From Candidatus Sifarchaeum subterraneum (GTDB taxonomy: Archaea > Asgardarchaeota > Sifarchaeia > Sifarchaeales > Sifarchaeaceae): a stretch of 20,647 nucleotides of DNA. A program made the translations under genes and the position numbers. Shown here one piece after another: positions 15,571-20,647 of the stretch. Positions within the stretch are counted from its first letter, which is position 1. Every line of letters starts with the position of its first letter. Where the stretch lies: assembly GCA_016292335.1 (NCBI GenBank), contig JAECRX010000109.1:1-20647 (forward strand), read 5' to 3'. The notes beneath the pieces are model-generated. The model was given only the letters and a program-made list of their open reading frames with translations. It was not told where the DNA came from and ran no database searches.

Positions 15571-16557
15571 TTGGTTAAGCTAAAGGCAGGGGTCATAGGG
15601 GCTGGATGGGCTGGGAAGATGCATGCCCAGGCCTACAAAATCAGCCCAAATGCCAATCTCATTGGCGTTTCTGATATCTCGGAAGATAGGGTGAAGAAGA
15701 TAGGTGAGGAACTTGGGGTTTTTCACACTACTGATCATGAGGCACTCATCAAGAAGGGGGCCCAAGTCGTTAGCATAGCCACTCCTCAATTTACCCACTT
15801 TGAGATCACCAAATCTATAATGGAGCGGGGGGTCCACGTGCTAGTCGAAAAACCGATTACCTTAGATCTCGGCAAGGCTCAGGAGCTCGTTGAGCTGGTC
15901 GACCACAGTGAAGCGAAGCTCATGGTCGGATTCTCCGAACGGTTTCATATTGGGTTCAGCGCAGCCAAGAAGAGGATGAAACTGATAGGCAAGCCCTACA
16001 TGGCCCGCGGGTGGTGGATGCACCGAGCGCCCTCAAGCAAGGGGTGGATATGGGACGTCAAGAAGAGCGGTGGCGCCATCGTGGATCTCGGTATATTCCT
16101 CATAGACCTCTTCCGCTGGTTTTTCAATTCTGAGGTTAGAATGGTTGAGTGCAGGTCGGGAAACTTTGTATTCGAGGATGCGGATTCAGAAGATTCAGCT
16201 CTGATGATGTTGAAGTTCAAGAACGGGACTTTCGCATCTATCGACATTTCTCGAATACTGCCTGAATCATTCCCAAGCCCGATAAATGTTGGAATGGATA
16301 TATTCGGCTCTGAAGGATGTATGAAGGTGGATACCACCACGAGCCTCCCGCTTCAGGTGTTTACGAAGGAGCAAGTTTCGATTCCAGACCTCCTGAGAAC
16401 GCCGAGATTCTGGATCGCCGACGAGGTGAATTACTTCCTGAACTGCATCCTCGAAAATAAGGAACACATGTGTACGGCAAGAGACGGAAAGATAGCCCTT
16501 GAGGTCGCCCTTGGAGCAAGGAAATCTGCAGAGCTTCACGAAAAGGTTGTCTTCTAA
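15571..16557 (+). CDS. Gfo/Idh/MocA family oxidoreductase
   Basis: The 328-residue product has the N-terminal Rossmann motif GVIGAGWAGKMHA (GAGWAG at 10-15), the family's EKP (93-95, catalytic-loop Lys94) and the GGAIVDLGIFLIDLFRWF helix of the C-terminal dimer/substrate domain. Such enzymes oxidise or reduce sugars, inositols or related compounds with NAD(P); the substrate is not evident. The start is TTG at 15571, with AAGGTG 7 bases upstream. Codon usage is G/C-rich at third positions, like the HtrA gene and unlike the flanking AT-rich genes, so both may have come from a different source. It occupies the interval between repeats R2 and R3, followed by a LarA-like fragment. Confidence 0.9.
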   Translation: MVKLKAGVIGAGWAGKMHAQAYKISPNANLIGVSDISEDRVKKIGEELGVFHTTDHEALIKKGAQVVSIATPQFTHFEITKSIMERGVHVLVEKPITLDLGKAQELVELVDHSEAKLMVGFSERFHIGFSAAKKRMKLIGKPYMARGWWMHRAPSSKGWIWDVKKSGGAIVDLGIFLIDLFRWFFNSEVRMVECRSGNFVFEDADSEDSALMMLKFKNGTFASIDISRILPESFPSPINVGMDIFGSEGCMKVDTTTSLPLQVFTKEQVSIPDLLRTPRFWIADEVNYFLNCILENKEHMCTARDGKIALEVALGARKSAELHEKVVF

Positions 16558-16655
16558 CAATATTGTTGAAATGGTGCGGTGAATACGAATAAAACTCCAA
16601 TTCGAACCCCTCCTTCTTTTTAGGCTGACTAAAGTGCAGTTTGGGCTAGAAAGGG

Positions 16656-16874
16656 ATGCCAAAAATGATTTATAAAAAGCCCCATATCTGCTCAGGGGGA
16701 GGCTTGGGCAAGAGCGTTCGAATATCATTTGATAAAAAATTCCTTGAGTCAGAAATCCTCCACTCAGAATGCGCTAGATGGGGCGATCCAAAGGAAATTC
16801 CCCCTCCTAAGCCTATTGACCAATTGCTAAGGGATGCTTTGATCAATCCGATTGGCTCTACAAGTTTCACGTGA
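16656..16874 (+). pseudogene. LarA-like (nickel-dependent lactate racemase family) N-terminal fragment
   Basis: The 72-codon frame contains GKSVRISFDKKF, then PIDQLLRDALINPIGSTSF. The DALxNPIGSxxF/L stretch and the preceding pattern are characteristic of the N-terminal domain of LarA/DUF2088 proteins, normally more than 400 residues long, in which it precedes the substrate and Ni-cofactor domain. Here the frame stops exactly where repeat R3 begins (16865). No continuation is found downstream, where another gene starts. The fragment therefore appears cut by the repeat or by the recombination that placed it. I see no convincing ribosome binding site; expression is doubtful. The family call is from motif recall. 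Confidence 0.55.
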
Positions 16875-16889
16875 GATTTGGATGGAAAG
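16865..16889 (+). repeat. 25-bp island repeat, copy R3 (degenerate)
   Basis: TTTCACGTGAG followed by ATTTGGATGGAAAG matches R1 at 21 of 25 positions. It contains the stop codon of the LarA-like fragment and ends 3 bases before the ATG of the next gene, so it may also serve as that gene's ribosome binding region (GGATGG). Confidence 0.65.
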
Positions 16890-16892
16890 TAA

Positions 16893-17285
16893 ATGGTTGA
16901 TAGACGAAATTTGGAAATAATTGAAGAATTAAAAAAACTGGCAAAATCACTAAAGGAGGACCTTAATTTAAAATTTAACGAGGAATCAGTTGAGTATCTA
17001 GAGGGATTTATAGAAAGAACCAAAACTGGATTAAATGAAGAACAAATTAATGGTCTTGTAACCACTATTGGGGCGTTCCTCGGAGAATGTATTATTAAAA
17101 ATTACGGTGGATATTGGGACACAGACGCGAACGGATATTGGTGTCTTAAATTTGATGAAAAAAATATGGTTTATCCCTTTTCGAGAGTTAGAAAACAATT
17201 CGATCATGGACTTGAAGATTCAATCAGTAGCTTTTATACTGTGATTCCAATTGTTTTTAAGTTTAAGAAAAAATTAAAGAAATAA
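16893..17285 (+). CDS. Small DUF3806-like hypothetical protein
   Basis: The 130-residue product begins with a charged helical segment (1-50, ELKKLAKSLKEDL..). It then has TTIGAFLGECIIKNYGGYW with DTDANGYWCL and PFSRVRKQFDHGLEDSISSF. The LGxxLGExxxxxxGGxW...PFxxVxKxxxxGxxDSIxxF layout recalls DUF3806-type and immunity-protein-like small domains, but I am not sure of the family. The ATG follows R3 by 3 bases. It is the only gene in the interval between R3 and R4. Codons are AT-rich, unlike the oxidoreductase just upstream, so the two probably have separate origins. Confidence 0.65.
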   Translation: MVDRRNLEIIEELKKLAKSLKEDLNLKFNEESVEYLEGFIERTKTGLNEEQINGLVTTIGAFLGECIIKNYGGYWDTDANGYWCLKFDEKNMVYPFSRVRKQFDHGLEDSISSFYTVIPIVFKFKKKLKK

Positions 17286-18548
17286 AAGATAAATACCCTG
17301 GTTTCCCAATATATTTGGTTGGAAAGCCACTCTTTTTTCTGTATATGTTGGAGGTTTTTTAATCTTGTCCGATAACGAAGGTGTATATTTTTCCGTTAAG
17401 ATCACAAATATACAGTTCGTTATTTTCGTCAACTCCAAAGGATGAATATTGAGATCGGTTTTAGAAAGTTCAGTGTTGACGGTATCATTTGTGCCATCAT
17501 ACTGGAGAGCCCAGATCTGTCCAAATTCAAAATCACCGTAGATATAGAGTCCAATCAATTGGGGAATTTTAGTGCCTCGGTAGACAAACCCACCAGTTAT
17601 AGAGTGACCCACATCATGACCATATTCCCAGATCGGTAGTTCAAGGCCAGCTGTATTGCAACCTGTGGAAGGCTTATAACAGTGTTTACCCTCCATAATA
17701 TTCCATCCATAGTTTTTACCCTTTTTAATGATGTCTATTTCTTCCCAATTTTCTTGTCCAACGTCTGCTGCCCACAGTTGGTCGGTTTCTGGGTCAAAAC
17801 TAAATCGCCACGGGTTTCTTAAACCATAAGCGTAGATTTCTTCTCGATATCCTTCGGTGTTCCCCGCGAAAGGATTATCACTGGGAATTCCATAGTTTCG
17901 TCCATTACTTGGGTTATCTACATCAATTCGGAGGATTGACCCGAGTAAGGTTTGTAGGTTTTGTCCGTTGCCTTTAGGGTCACCTCCAGAGCCACCATCC
18001 CCGAGAGCAATGTATAAATAGCCATCAGGGCCAAAGCTTATTTGTCCTCCATTATGATTTCTATAAGGTTGCTCAACCTCTAGGATGACGAATTCACTAT
18101 TTTTATCTGCTTTATTAGGATTGTCGGGGTTGGCTTGATAGCGAGCAATCACAGTACGTCGAGGATTTGCGGCTGTATAATCTACGTAGAAATAGTGGTT
18201 ATTTTCATAGTCTGGGTGAAAAGCAAGGCCTAATAGTCCCTCCTCATAGCCTTCATCGTTTACCCTGTCACGAATATCAAGAAAGACTGTTGCACTATTT
18301 ACTGTCTTAGAGTTTTCAAAAACGTAGATAACACCAGCCTGTTCAAGTACAAACAGACGATTTGATTCGTCCCCTGCATGGTAAATACCGACTGGACGAT
18401 CGAATGTGAGATTAGGAAATGCTTCTTCCACGGTAAATTCCACGGGTTGGTAGTCTACAGAACGATTCATTAACAACATACTAATTAGTCCTATACCTAG
18501 GAGAACAACAATAACAATTAATGTGAGAATTATTGGTTTCCATTTCAC
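17274..18548 (-). CDS. PQQ-type glucose/sorbosone (aldose sugar) dehydrogenase, C-terminal frameshift
   Basis: The product is a beta-propeller of the soluble glucose/sorbosone dehydrogenase family, which oxidises sugars at C1 with PQQ. An N-terminal membrane anchor (5-27) predicts an extracellular, tethered enzyme. Seen: EGLLGLAFHPDY, YRNHNGGQISFGPDGYLYIA with putative catalytic His165, GDGGSGGDP, LLGSILRIDVD and YAYGLRNPWRFSFDP. The last 60 residues of the open frame are not family-like. In the adjacent frame the tail FGVDENNELYICDLNG then KIYTFVIGQD is found, ending at TAA 17359-17361. One base is therefore missing near 17440 (or 4), and the natural end is about 17359. The apparent extension runs into repeat R4. 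The start is GTG. It is the only gene between R4 and R5. Confidence 0.85.
   Translation of the reverse strand: MKWKPIILTLIVIVVLLGIGLISMLLMNRSVDYQPVEFTVEEAFPNLTFDRPVGIYHAGDESNRLFVLEQAGVIYVFENSKTVNSATVFLDIRDRVNDEGYEEGLLGLAFHPDYENNHYFYVDYTAANPRRTVIARYQANPDNPNKADKNSEFVILEVEQPYRNHNGGQISFGPDGYLYIALGDGGSGGDPKGNGQNLQTLLGSILRIDVDNPSNGRNYGIPSDNPFAGNTEGYREEIYAYGLRNPWRFSFDPETDQLWAADVGQENWEEIDIIKKGKNYGWNIMEGKHCYKPSTGCNTAGLELPIWEYGHDVGHSITGGFVYRGTKIPQLIGLYIYGDFEFGQIWALQYDGTNDTVNTELSKTDLNIHPLELTKITNCIFVILTEKYTPSLSDKIKKPPTYTEKRVAFQPNILGNQGIYLLFL
17302..17326 (+). repeat. 25-bp island repeat, copy R4
   Basis: TTTCCCAATAT followed by ATTTGGTTGGAAAG matches R1 at 23 of 25 positions. It lies between the DUF3806-like gene and the true end of the convergent dehydrogenase gene. 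Confidence 0.8.
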
Positions 18549-18590
18549 TGCACATCAACCAAGTGAATATTTGCGAAGCAGTTTATAAAG

Positions 18591-18615
18591 CTTCCCGATA
18601 GATTTGGTTGAAAAG
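18591..18615 (+). repeat. 25-bp island repeat, copy R5
   Basis: CTTCCCGATAG followed by ATTTGGTTGAAAAG matches R1 at 23 of 25 positions. It begins a longer duplicated block (18591-18668) shared with 19209-19285. Confidence 0.85.
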
Positions 18616-18668
18616 AACCAAATGTAACGTTAAACGTTCGAAAAATATATTTATCTTAAAATTTAAGA
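18591..18668 (+). repeat. Duplicated repeat-plus-promoter block (first copy)
   Basis: From R5 through ACCAAATGTAACGTTAAACG to the ATATATTTATCTTAAAATTT stretch, the sequence is nearly identical to 19209-19285. This copy carries AACGTT twice (18626-18631 and 18633-18638), followed by TTCGAA. That is a palindromic layout suiting a dimeric regulator, possibly the ArsR-like protein itself. In the second copy the right-hand AACGTT has decayed. Confidence 0.75.
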
Positions 18669-18682
18669 TATTAACTAATATA

Positions 18683-18760
18683 GCAGAAAAAGAAATAGAT
18701 TCTATCATAGAAATTTTCTATGCACTTGGAGATAAAAAAAGAATTCTAACAATTCTTTGA
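18683..18760 (+). pseudogene. 5' fragment of the ArsR-like regulator gene
   Basis: Codons 18683-18760 read AEKEIDSIIEIFYALGDKKR then ILTIL and a stop. The intact gene at 19380 reads TEKEIDSIAEIFHALGDRKR then IRTIVYL. The DNA match is equally close. The start codon region and everything after residue about 37 are missing. With the upstream repeat/promoter block it is a decayed partial duplicate of the regulator locus. Confidence 0.8.
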
Positions 18761-18782
18761 TCCAAAAAATAGTTTCTTAGAA

Positions 18783-18820
18783 AAATTTTAAATTGCATGT
18801 CCTATAGTGTGGCAGAGGTG
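18783..18820 (+). promoter_or_regulatory. Promoter and ribosome binding site of the second cupin
   Basis: AAAATTTTAAAT at about 18783-18794 is TATA-like, and GAGGTG at 18815-18820 is 7 bases before the ATG at 18828. The distance from the box puts the transcript start near the GTG at 18807, which argues against that codon and for the ATG. Confidence 0.5.
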
Positions 18821-18827
18821 TGAGCTA

Positions 18828-19163
18828 ATGCCTTTTTACAATTGGAATGAAATTGAAGTAGAGGACGTTATGCCCAAAGTTACACGGAAGATCATTTATG
18901 GCGAAAGAATTATGTTAGTGTACTACGAGCTGGAGCCTGGAACAGAATTTCCCAGTCACAAGCATCCTCACGAGCAGATAGGCAATGTTATTCAAGGACA
19001 GATGGAGTTTACTTTAGGAGACGAAAAAAGAATAGTTGGTCCTGGGGATGTTTTTGTTATACCGTCTGGTGTGGAACACGGAGCCAAAGTGATAGGCGAT
19101 AAGAAAGCGCTTGTAATCGATACATTTTCTCCCATAAGAGAAGATTTCCTAAAAAATAAGTAG
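18828..19163 (+). CDS. Single-domain cupin protein (second)
   Basis: The roughly 111-residue cupin_2-type protein shows motif 1 as SHKHPHEQIGNVIQG (HxHxHxQ, with His ligands) and motif 2 as GDVFVIPSGVEHGAKV. It probably binds a metal; the ligand is unknown. A longer frame opens at a GTG (18807), but the GAGGTG ribosome binding site fixes the ATG at 18828, giving MPFYNWNEIEVEDV. It sits between the ArsR fragment and repeat R6, beside an ArsR-like regulator, so the regulator may control it. Its sequence is not close to the cupin at 3450. The stop codon is 3 bases from a tRNA T-arm-like motif. Confidence 0.8.
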   Translation: MPFYNWNEIEVEDVMPKVTRKIIYGERIMLVYYELEPGTEFPSHKHPHEQIGNVIQGQMEFTLGDEKRIVGPGDVFVIPSGVEHGAKVIGDKKALVIDTFSPIREDFLKNK

Positions 19164-19165
19164 AA

Positions 19166-19182
19166 ATCGGACTTGAACCGAT
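19166..19182 (-). other. tRNA T-arm-like motif (possible tRNA 3' remnant)
   Basis: On the minus strand ATCGG-TTCAAGT-CCGAT forms a perfect 5-bp stem with a canonical T-loop (TTCAAGT, G53-C61 closing pair). No matching acceptor, D or anticodon arms are seen on either side, so this is not a whole tRNA gene. It lies between the cupin stop and repeat R6. A leftover of integration into a tRNA 3' end is possible; chance is not excluded. Confidence 0.3.
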
Positions 19183-19208
19183 AACTCGCCCCTCTCTCTT
19201 TTTTTATG

Positions 19209-19233
19209 TTTCCCGATAGATTTGGTTGGAAAG
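19209..19233 (+). repeat. 25-bp island repeat, copy R6
   Basis: Identical over the 25 bases to R1. It starts the second copy of the block duplicated at 18591-18668 and lies 146 bases before the ArsR-like gene. Confidence 0.85.
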
Positions 19234-19285
19234 ACCAAATGTAACGTTAAATATTCGAAAAATATATTTATCTTAAAATTTTAGA
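19209..19285 (+). repeat. Duplicated repeat-plus-promoter block (second copy)
   Basis: The counterpart of 18591-18668. It retains AACGTT (19243-19248), TTCGAA (19254-19259) and the AT-rich ATATATTTATCTTAAAATTT stretch. A second TATA-like TTTTTAAATTT at about 19331-19341 is better placed for the regulator start at 19380. Confidence 0.7.
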
Positions 19286-19379
19286 TGATATAAAATTAAA
19301 TTATCAATAAATCTTATAATTTATCAAAATATTTTTAAATTTGAATTTAAGTATATTATAGCATTATGGAGGCACTTAT

Positions 19380-19850
19380 ATGAATAAAAAAATCAATATA
19401 ACTGAAAAAGAAATAGATTCGATCGCAGAAATTTTCCATGCACTTGGAGATAGAAAACGAATTCGAACAATAGTATATTTGATGCAAGGGATGTCTCCAG
19501 TGGAAATCGCTGAAAAACTTGGTATTCCAAGAAGTAGCCTGCAAGTGCATATTGAAAAACTGATCCAAACATACTTACTAGAGAGAACAAGAACACGAGG
19601 AGAAAATGGACCATATCGATATAACGAAGACCTATTAACAGCATTATTGAACTTAGGTAAAAGAGCTGGAGAAATAATGTCAACATTGGAACGAATTAAA
19701 AAACTAGAGGATCTTCTCACAAGACTTAAAGTGGAAGAATATGGAATTGATGATTATGAGAAGTTGAGTGATTCTTTGATAGAACGAAGTACCAAAGAAC
19801 TCGAAGAACTCAAAGAGGCATTTAATAAATCTTTGGAAGCAATTTTATGA
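19380..19850 (+). CDS. ArsR-like winged-helix transcriptional regulator with C-terminal coiled coil
   Basis: The 156-residue product has an N-terminal winged helix (about 12-82): IAEIFHALGDRKRIRTIVYL, MSPVEIAEKLGIPRSSLQVH as the helix-turn-helix, then LIQTYLLERTRTRGENGPYR as the wing. A long Glu/Lys/Leu-rich helical region (about 90-155) probably dimerises. The ALGDRKRIRTI form is that of ArsR/HTH_20-type repressors. There are no Cys metal ligands, so it is not a classic arsenic sensor. GGAGG at 19368-19372, 7 bases before the ATG, fixes the start. It may bind the AACGTT/TTCGAA palindromes upstream. A decayed copy of its 5' end lies 700 bases upstream. Confidence 0.85.
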   Translation: MNKKINITEKEIDSIAEIFHALGDRKRIRTIVYLMQGMSPVEIAEKLGIPRSSLQVHIEKLIQTYLLERTRTRGENGPYRYNEDLLTALLNLGKRAGEIMSTLERIKKLEDLLTRLKVEEYGIDDYEKLSDSLIERSTKELEELKEAFNKSLEAIL

Positions 19851-20261
19851 CTTTCTTAATTTTCTCTCTAATTTTTGATACTTTTAGAAATATTGAGCGG
19901 GAAGACATACCGACTTGTCGATGGTATGAATAGTGTTGGTTCCATAATGTTTTTAAACGTTTAACATCTATAAACCTTTGATGGATATACCCTATCGTGG
20001 GAACTACTGGCCGTGAGGCCTGTTTGCGCCCACTAAAGATGATACAGGAAGCTTGTTGCCCTGTCAGCGGGCAGCTAACAAAAATCGATAGACAATATCC
20101 AAACTAAGAAAACATTGAAGTGAAAAAAATACAAAAGTCTATTGAGCAACCAAGATAATGATAAATGATTTGATGCCTTATTTCTTATCCCCACTTCGTT
20201 TATCTGACAATTTCAATAGACCAAAAAGATCTAACCTAAAAAGGAATAAAGGTGTATAAAC
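19851..20261. other. Non-coding region holding a structured RNA candidate
   Basis: No gene is seen. AAACGTTT and a TATAAA (19969-19974) precede the structured element at 19995-20085. The stretch at 20090-20261 is AT-rich and must contain the promoter of the second LysW gene; AAAGGTG (about 20249-20255) is its ribosome binding site. Confidence 0.5.
19995..20085 (+). ncRNA. Structured RNA candidate, omega-RNA / IS605 right-end-like
   Basis: This stretch is GC-richer than its surroundings and shows nested pairing: GTGGG (19997-20001) with CCCAC (20029-20033), enclosing GGCC-GTGA-GGCC (20009-20020), and GTTGCCC (20055-20061) with GGGCAGC (20069-20075). ACAGG (from 20044) could pair with CCTGT, overlapping the last stem, a pseudoknot-like alternative. 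The CAGGAAGC-stem-GCAGCTAAC ending resembles IS200/IS605 tnpB right ends. A TATAAA at 19969-19974 is 25-30 bases upstream, as for an independent transcript. No tnpB is present. The RNA class is an inference. Confidence 0.4.
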
Positions 20262-20438
20262 GTGGCAACCATAAGTTGTCCAGAATGTGCTGCAACTATT
20301 GAAGTAGCTGAAGATGTAATGATTGGAGAAATTGTTGATTGTATCGATTGTGGACAAGAACTTGAAATAATTTCTGTTGATGGAGCTAATATTCAAGCTC
20401 GAATAGCTGAATCTGAAGGTGAAGACTTCGGAGAGTAA
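20262..20438 (+). CDS. lysW: LysW-like amino-group carrier protein (second copy)
   Basis: The 58-residue acidic protein has zinc-ribbon pairs CPEC (6-9) and CIDC (27-30) and ends SEGEDFGE with the terminal Glu needed for substrate attachment. It aligns with the first LysW without gaps (GEIxDCIDCGxELEII) but differs at many positions: no Cys11, and EDFGE instead of EDWGE. The start is GTG with AAAGGTG about 6 bases upstream. No LysX/ArgX or other pathway gene is adjacent; the flanks are non-coding omega-RNA-like sequences. It could serve arginine rather than lysine synthesis, or another carrier-bound pathway. Its identity as a LysW family member is secure; its pathway is not. Confidence 0.92.
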   Translation: MATISCPECAATIEVAEDVMIGEIVDCIDCGQELEIISVDGANIQARIAESEGEDFGE

Positions 20439-20479
20439 ACAATTTATTAAAGAGTGGTAGACCTTTTTAAATCTTCATT

Positions 20480-20647
20480 TATGCCACCTAACGATTCACG
20501 TCACTCGTACTTGAGCAATACAATCCGCATTAGGTGCTTACGGATTACCTACTCCGAATCCGCAGCCGTGGGGCTAGGGTCCCCTTATAGTTACACACTC
20601 TTTTTACAGGGTTCGAGCGAGAATGCTCTCTCCCTTCAGGGGGGAGA
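20480..20647 (+). ncRNA. Omega-RNA-like IS200/IS605 right end without tnpB, cut by the window edge
   Basis: Successive stems are visible: CGGATT (20541-20546) with AATCCG (20557-20562), GGGG (20570-20573) with CCCC (20581-20584), and a terminal hairpin TCTCCC (20629-20634) with GGGAGA (20642-20647). The GGGTTCGAGCGAGAATGC lead-in followed by a TTCAGG loop is the classic 3' end of TnpB-associated RNAs. A frame before it ends YGLPTPNPQPWG and a stop, as a tnpB tail might. No tnpB lies upstream, because LysW ends at 20438. The guide region, if any, lies beyond the window. Confidence 0.55.

Noticed and set aside
16267..16728. 153-codon minus-strand frame
   Set aside because: Antisense to the oxidoreductase gene and its downstream spacer; Arg/Ser-rich composition is typical of a shadow.
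15130..19233. CRISPR array made of the 25-bp repeats
   Set aside because: Spacing between copies is 330-1400 bases and irregular, with genes between; no spacers and no cas genes.
15130..19233. Classic integron attC sites
   Set aside because: Copies are only about 25 bases, lack the R' and R'' core pattern I could recognise, and no integron integrase is present. The cassette-like layout is kept as a finding without this claim.
19164..19250. Complete tRNA gene on the minus strand
   Set aside because: Only the T-arm is convincing; no acceptor, D or anticodon arm could be found next to it.
19995..20085. SRP RNA or RNase P RNA
   Set aside because: Too short and lacking the conserved SRP helix 8 and RNase P core sequences.

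Overview
The window looks like a piece of an AT-rich archaeal chromosome. The evidence is a proteasome alpha subunit, a LysW/LysX amino-group-carrier system, TATA-like boxes upstream of genes, strong GGAGG-type ribosome binding sites and frequent TTG/GTG starts. The lineage cannot be fixed from the sequence; an uncultivated low-GC archaeon (for example Asgard or TACK) is plausible.

Layout. 1-86 is the start of a DsrE-like gene that runs off the left edge. 620-1963 is a UDP-glucose/nucleotide-sugar dehydrogenase. 2454-3179 is psmA. 3450-3791 is a small cupin. 4357-4873 holds two tandemly duplicated small membrane proteins. 5110-6896 is a LeuC/LeuD-type dehydratase pair, and 7401-8300 is an aldo/keto reductase with an internal duplication. 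8317-10788 carries two tandem homocitrate/isopropylmalate synthase paralogues. 11075-12025 is a luciferase-like TIM-barrel protein. 12336-13564 carries LysX and LysW. Most of 5.1-13.8 kb is on the minus strand and supplies the first steps of an alpha-aminoadipate type lysine route: condensation, isomerisation by the aconitase-like pair, and capture of the amino group on the LysW C-terminal Glu by LysX. The later enzymes (LysZ, LysY, LysJ, LysK, homoisocitrate dehydrogenase) are not here. A second, divergent LysW lies alone at 20262-20438.

14.0-19.9 kb has a different character. It holds an HtrA protease and a Gfo/Idh/MocA oxidoreductase with GC-richer codons, a LarA-like fragment, a DUF3806-like small protein, a PQQ-type sugar dehydrogenase with a C-terminal frameshift, a second cupin and an ArsR-like regulator. 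Between 15.13 and 19.23 kb a roughly 25-bp repeat occurs six times, always in the same orientation, and usually delimits one gene per interval. Gene fragments end at or next to the repeats. This resembles a cassette array or recombination-driven accretion zone and is the main candidate for an undescribed system.

The right end (19.9-20.65 kb) holds two structured, non-coding stretches resembling IS200/IS605 TnpB right ends (omega-RNA-like), on either side of the second LysW and with no tnpB gene. Two shorter, related hairpin ends occur at 3.4 and 12.2 kb.
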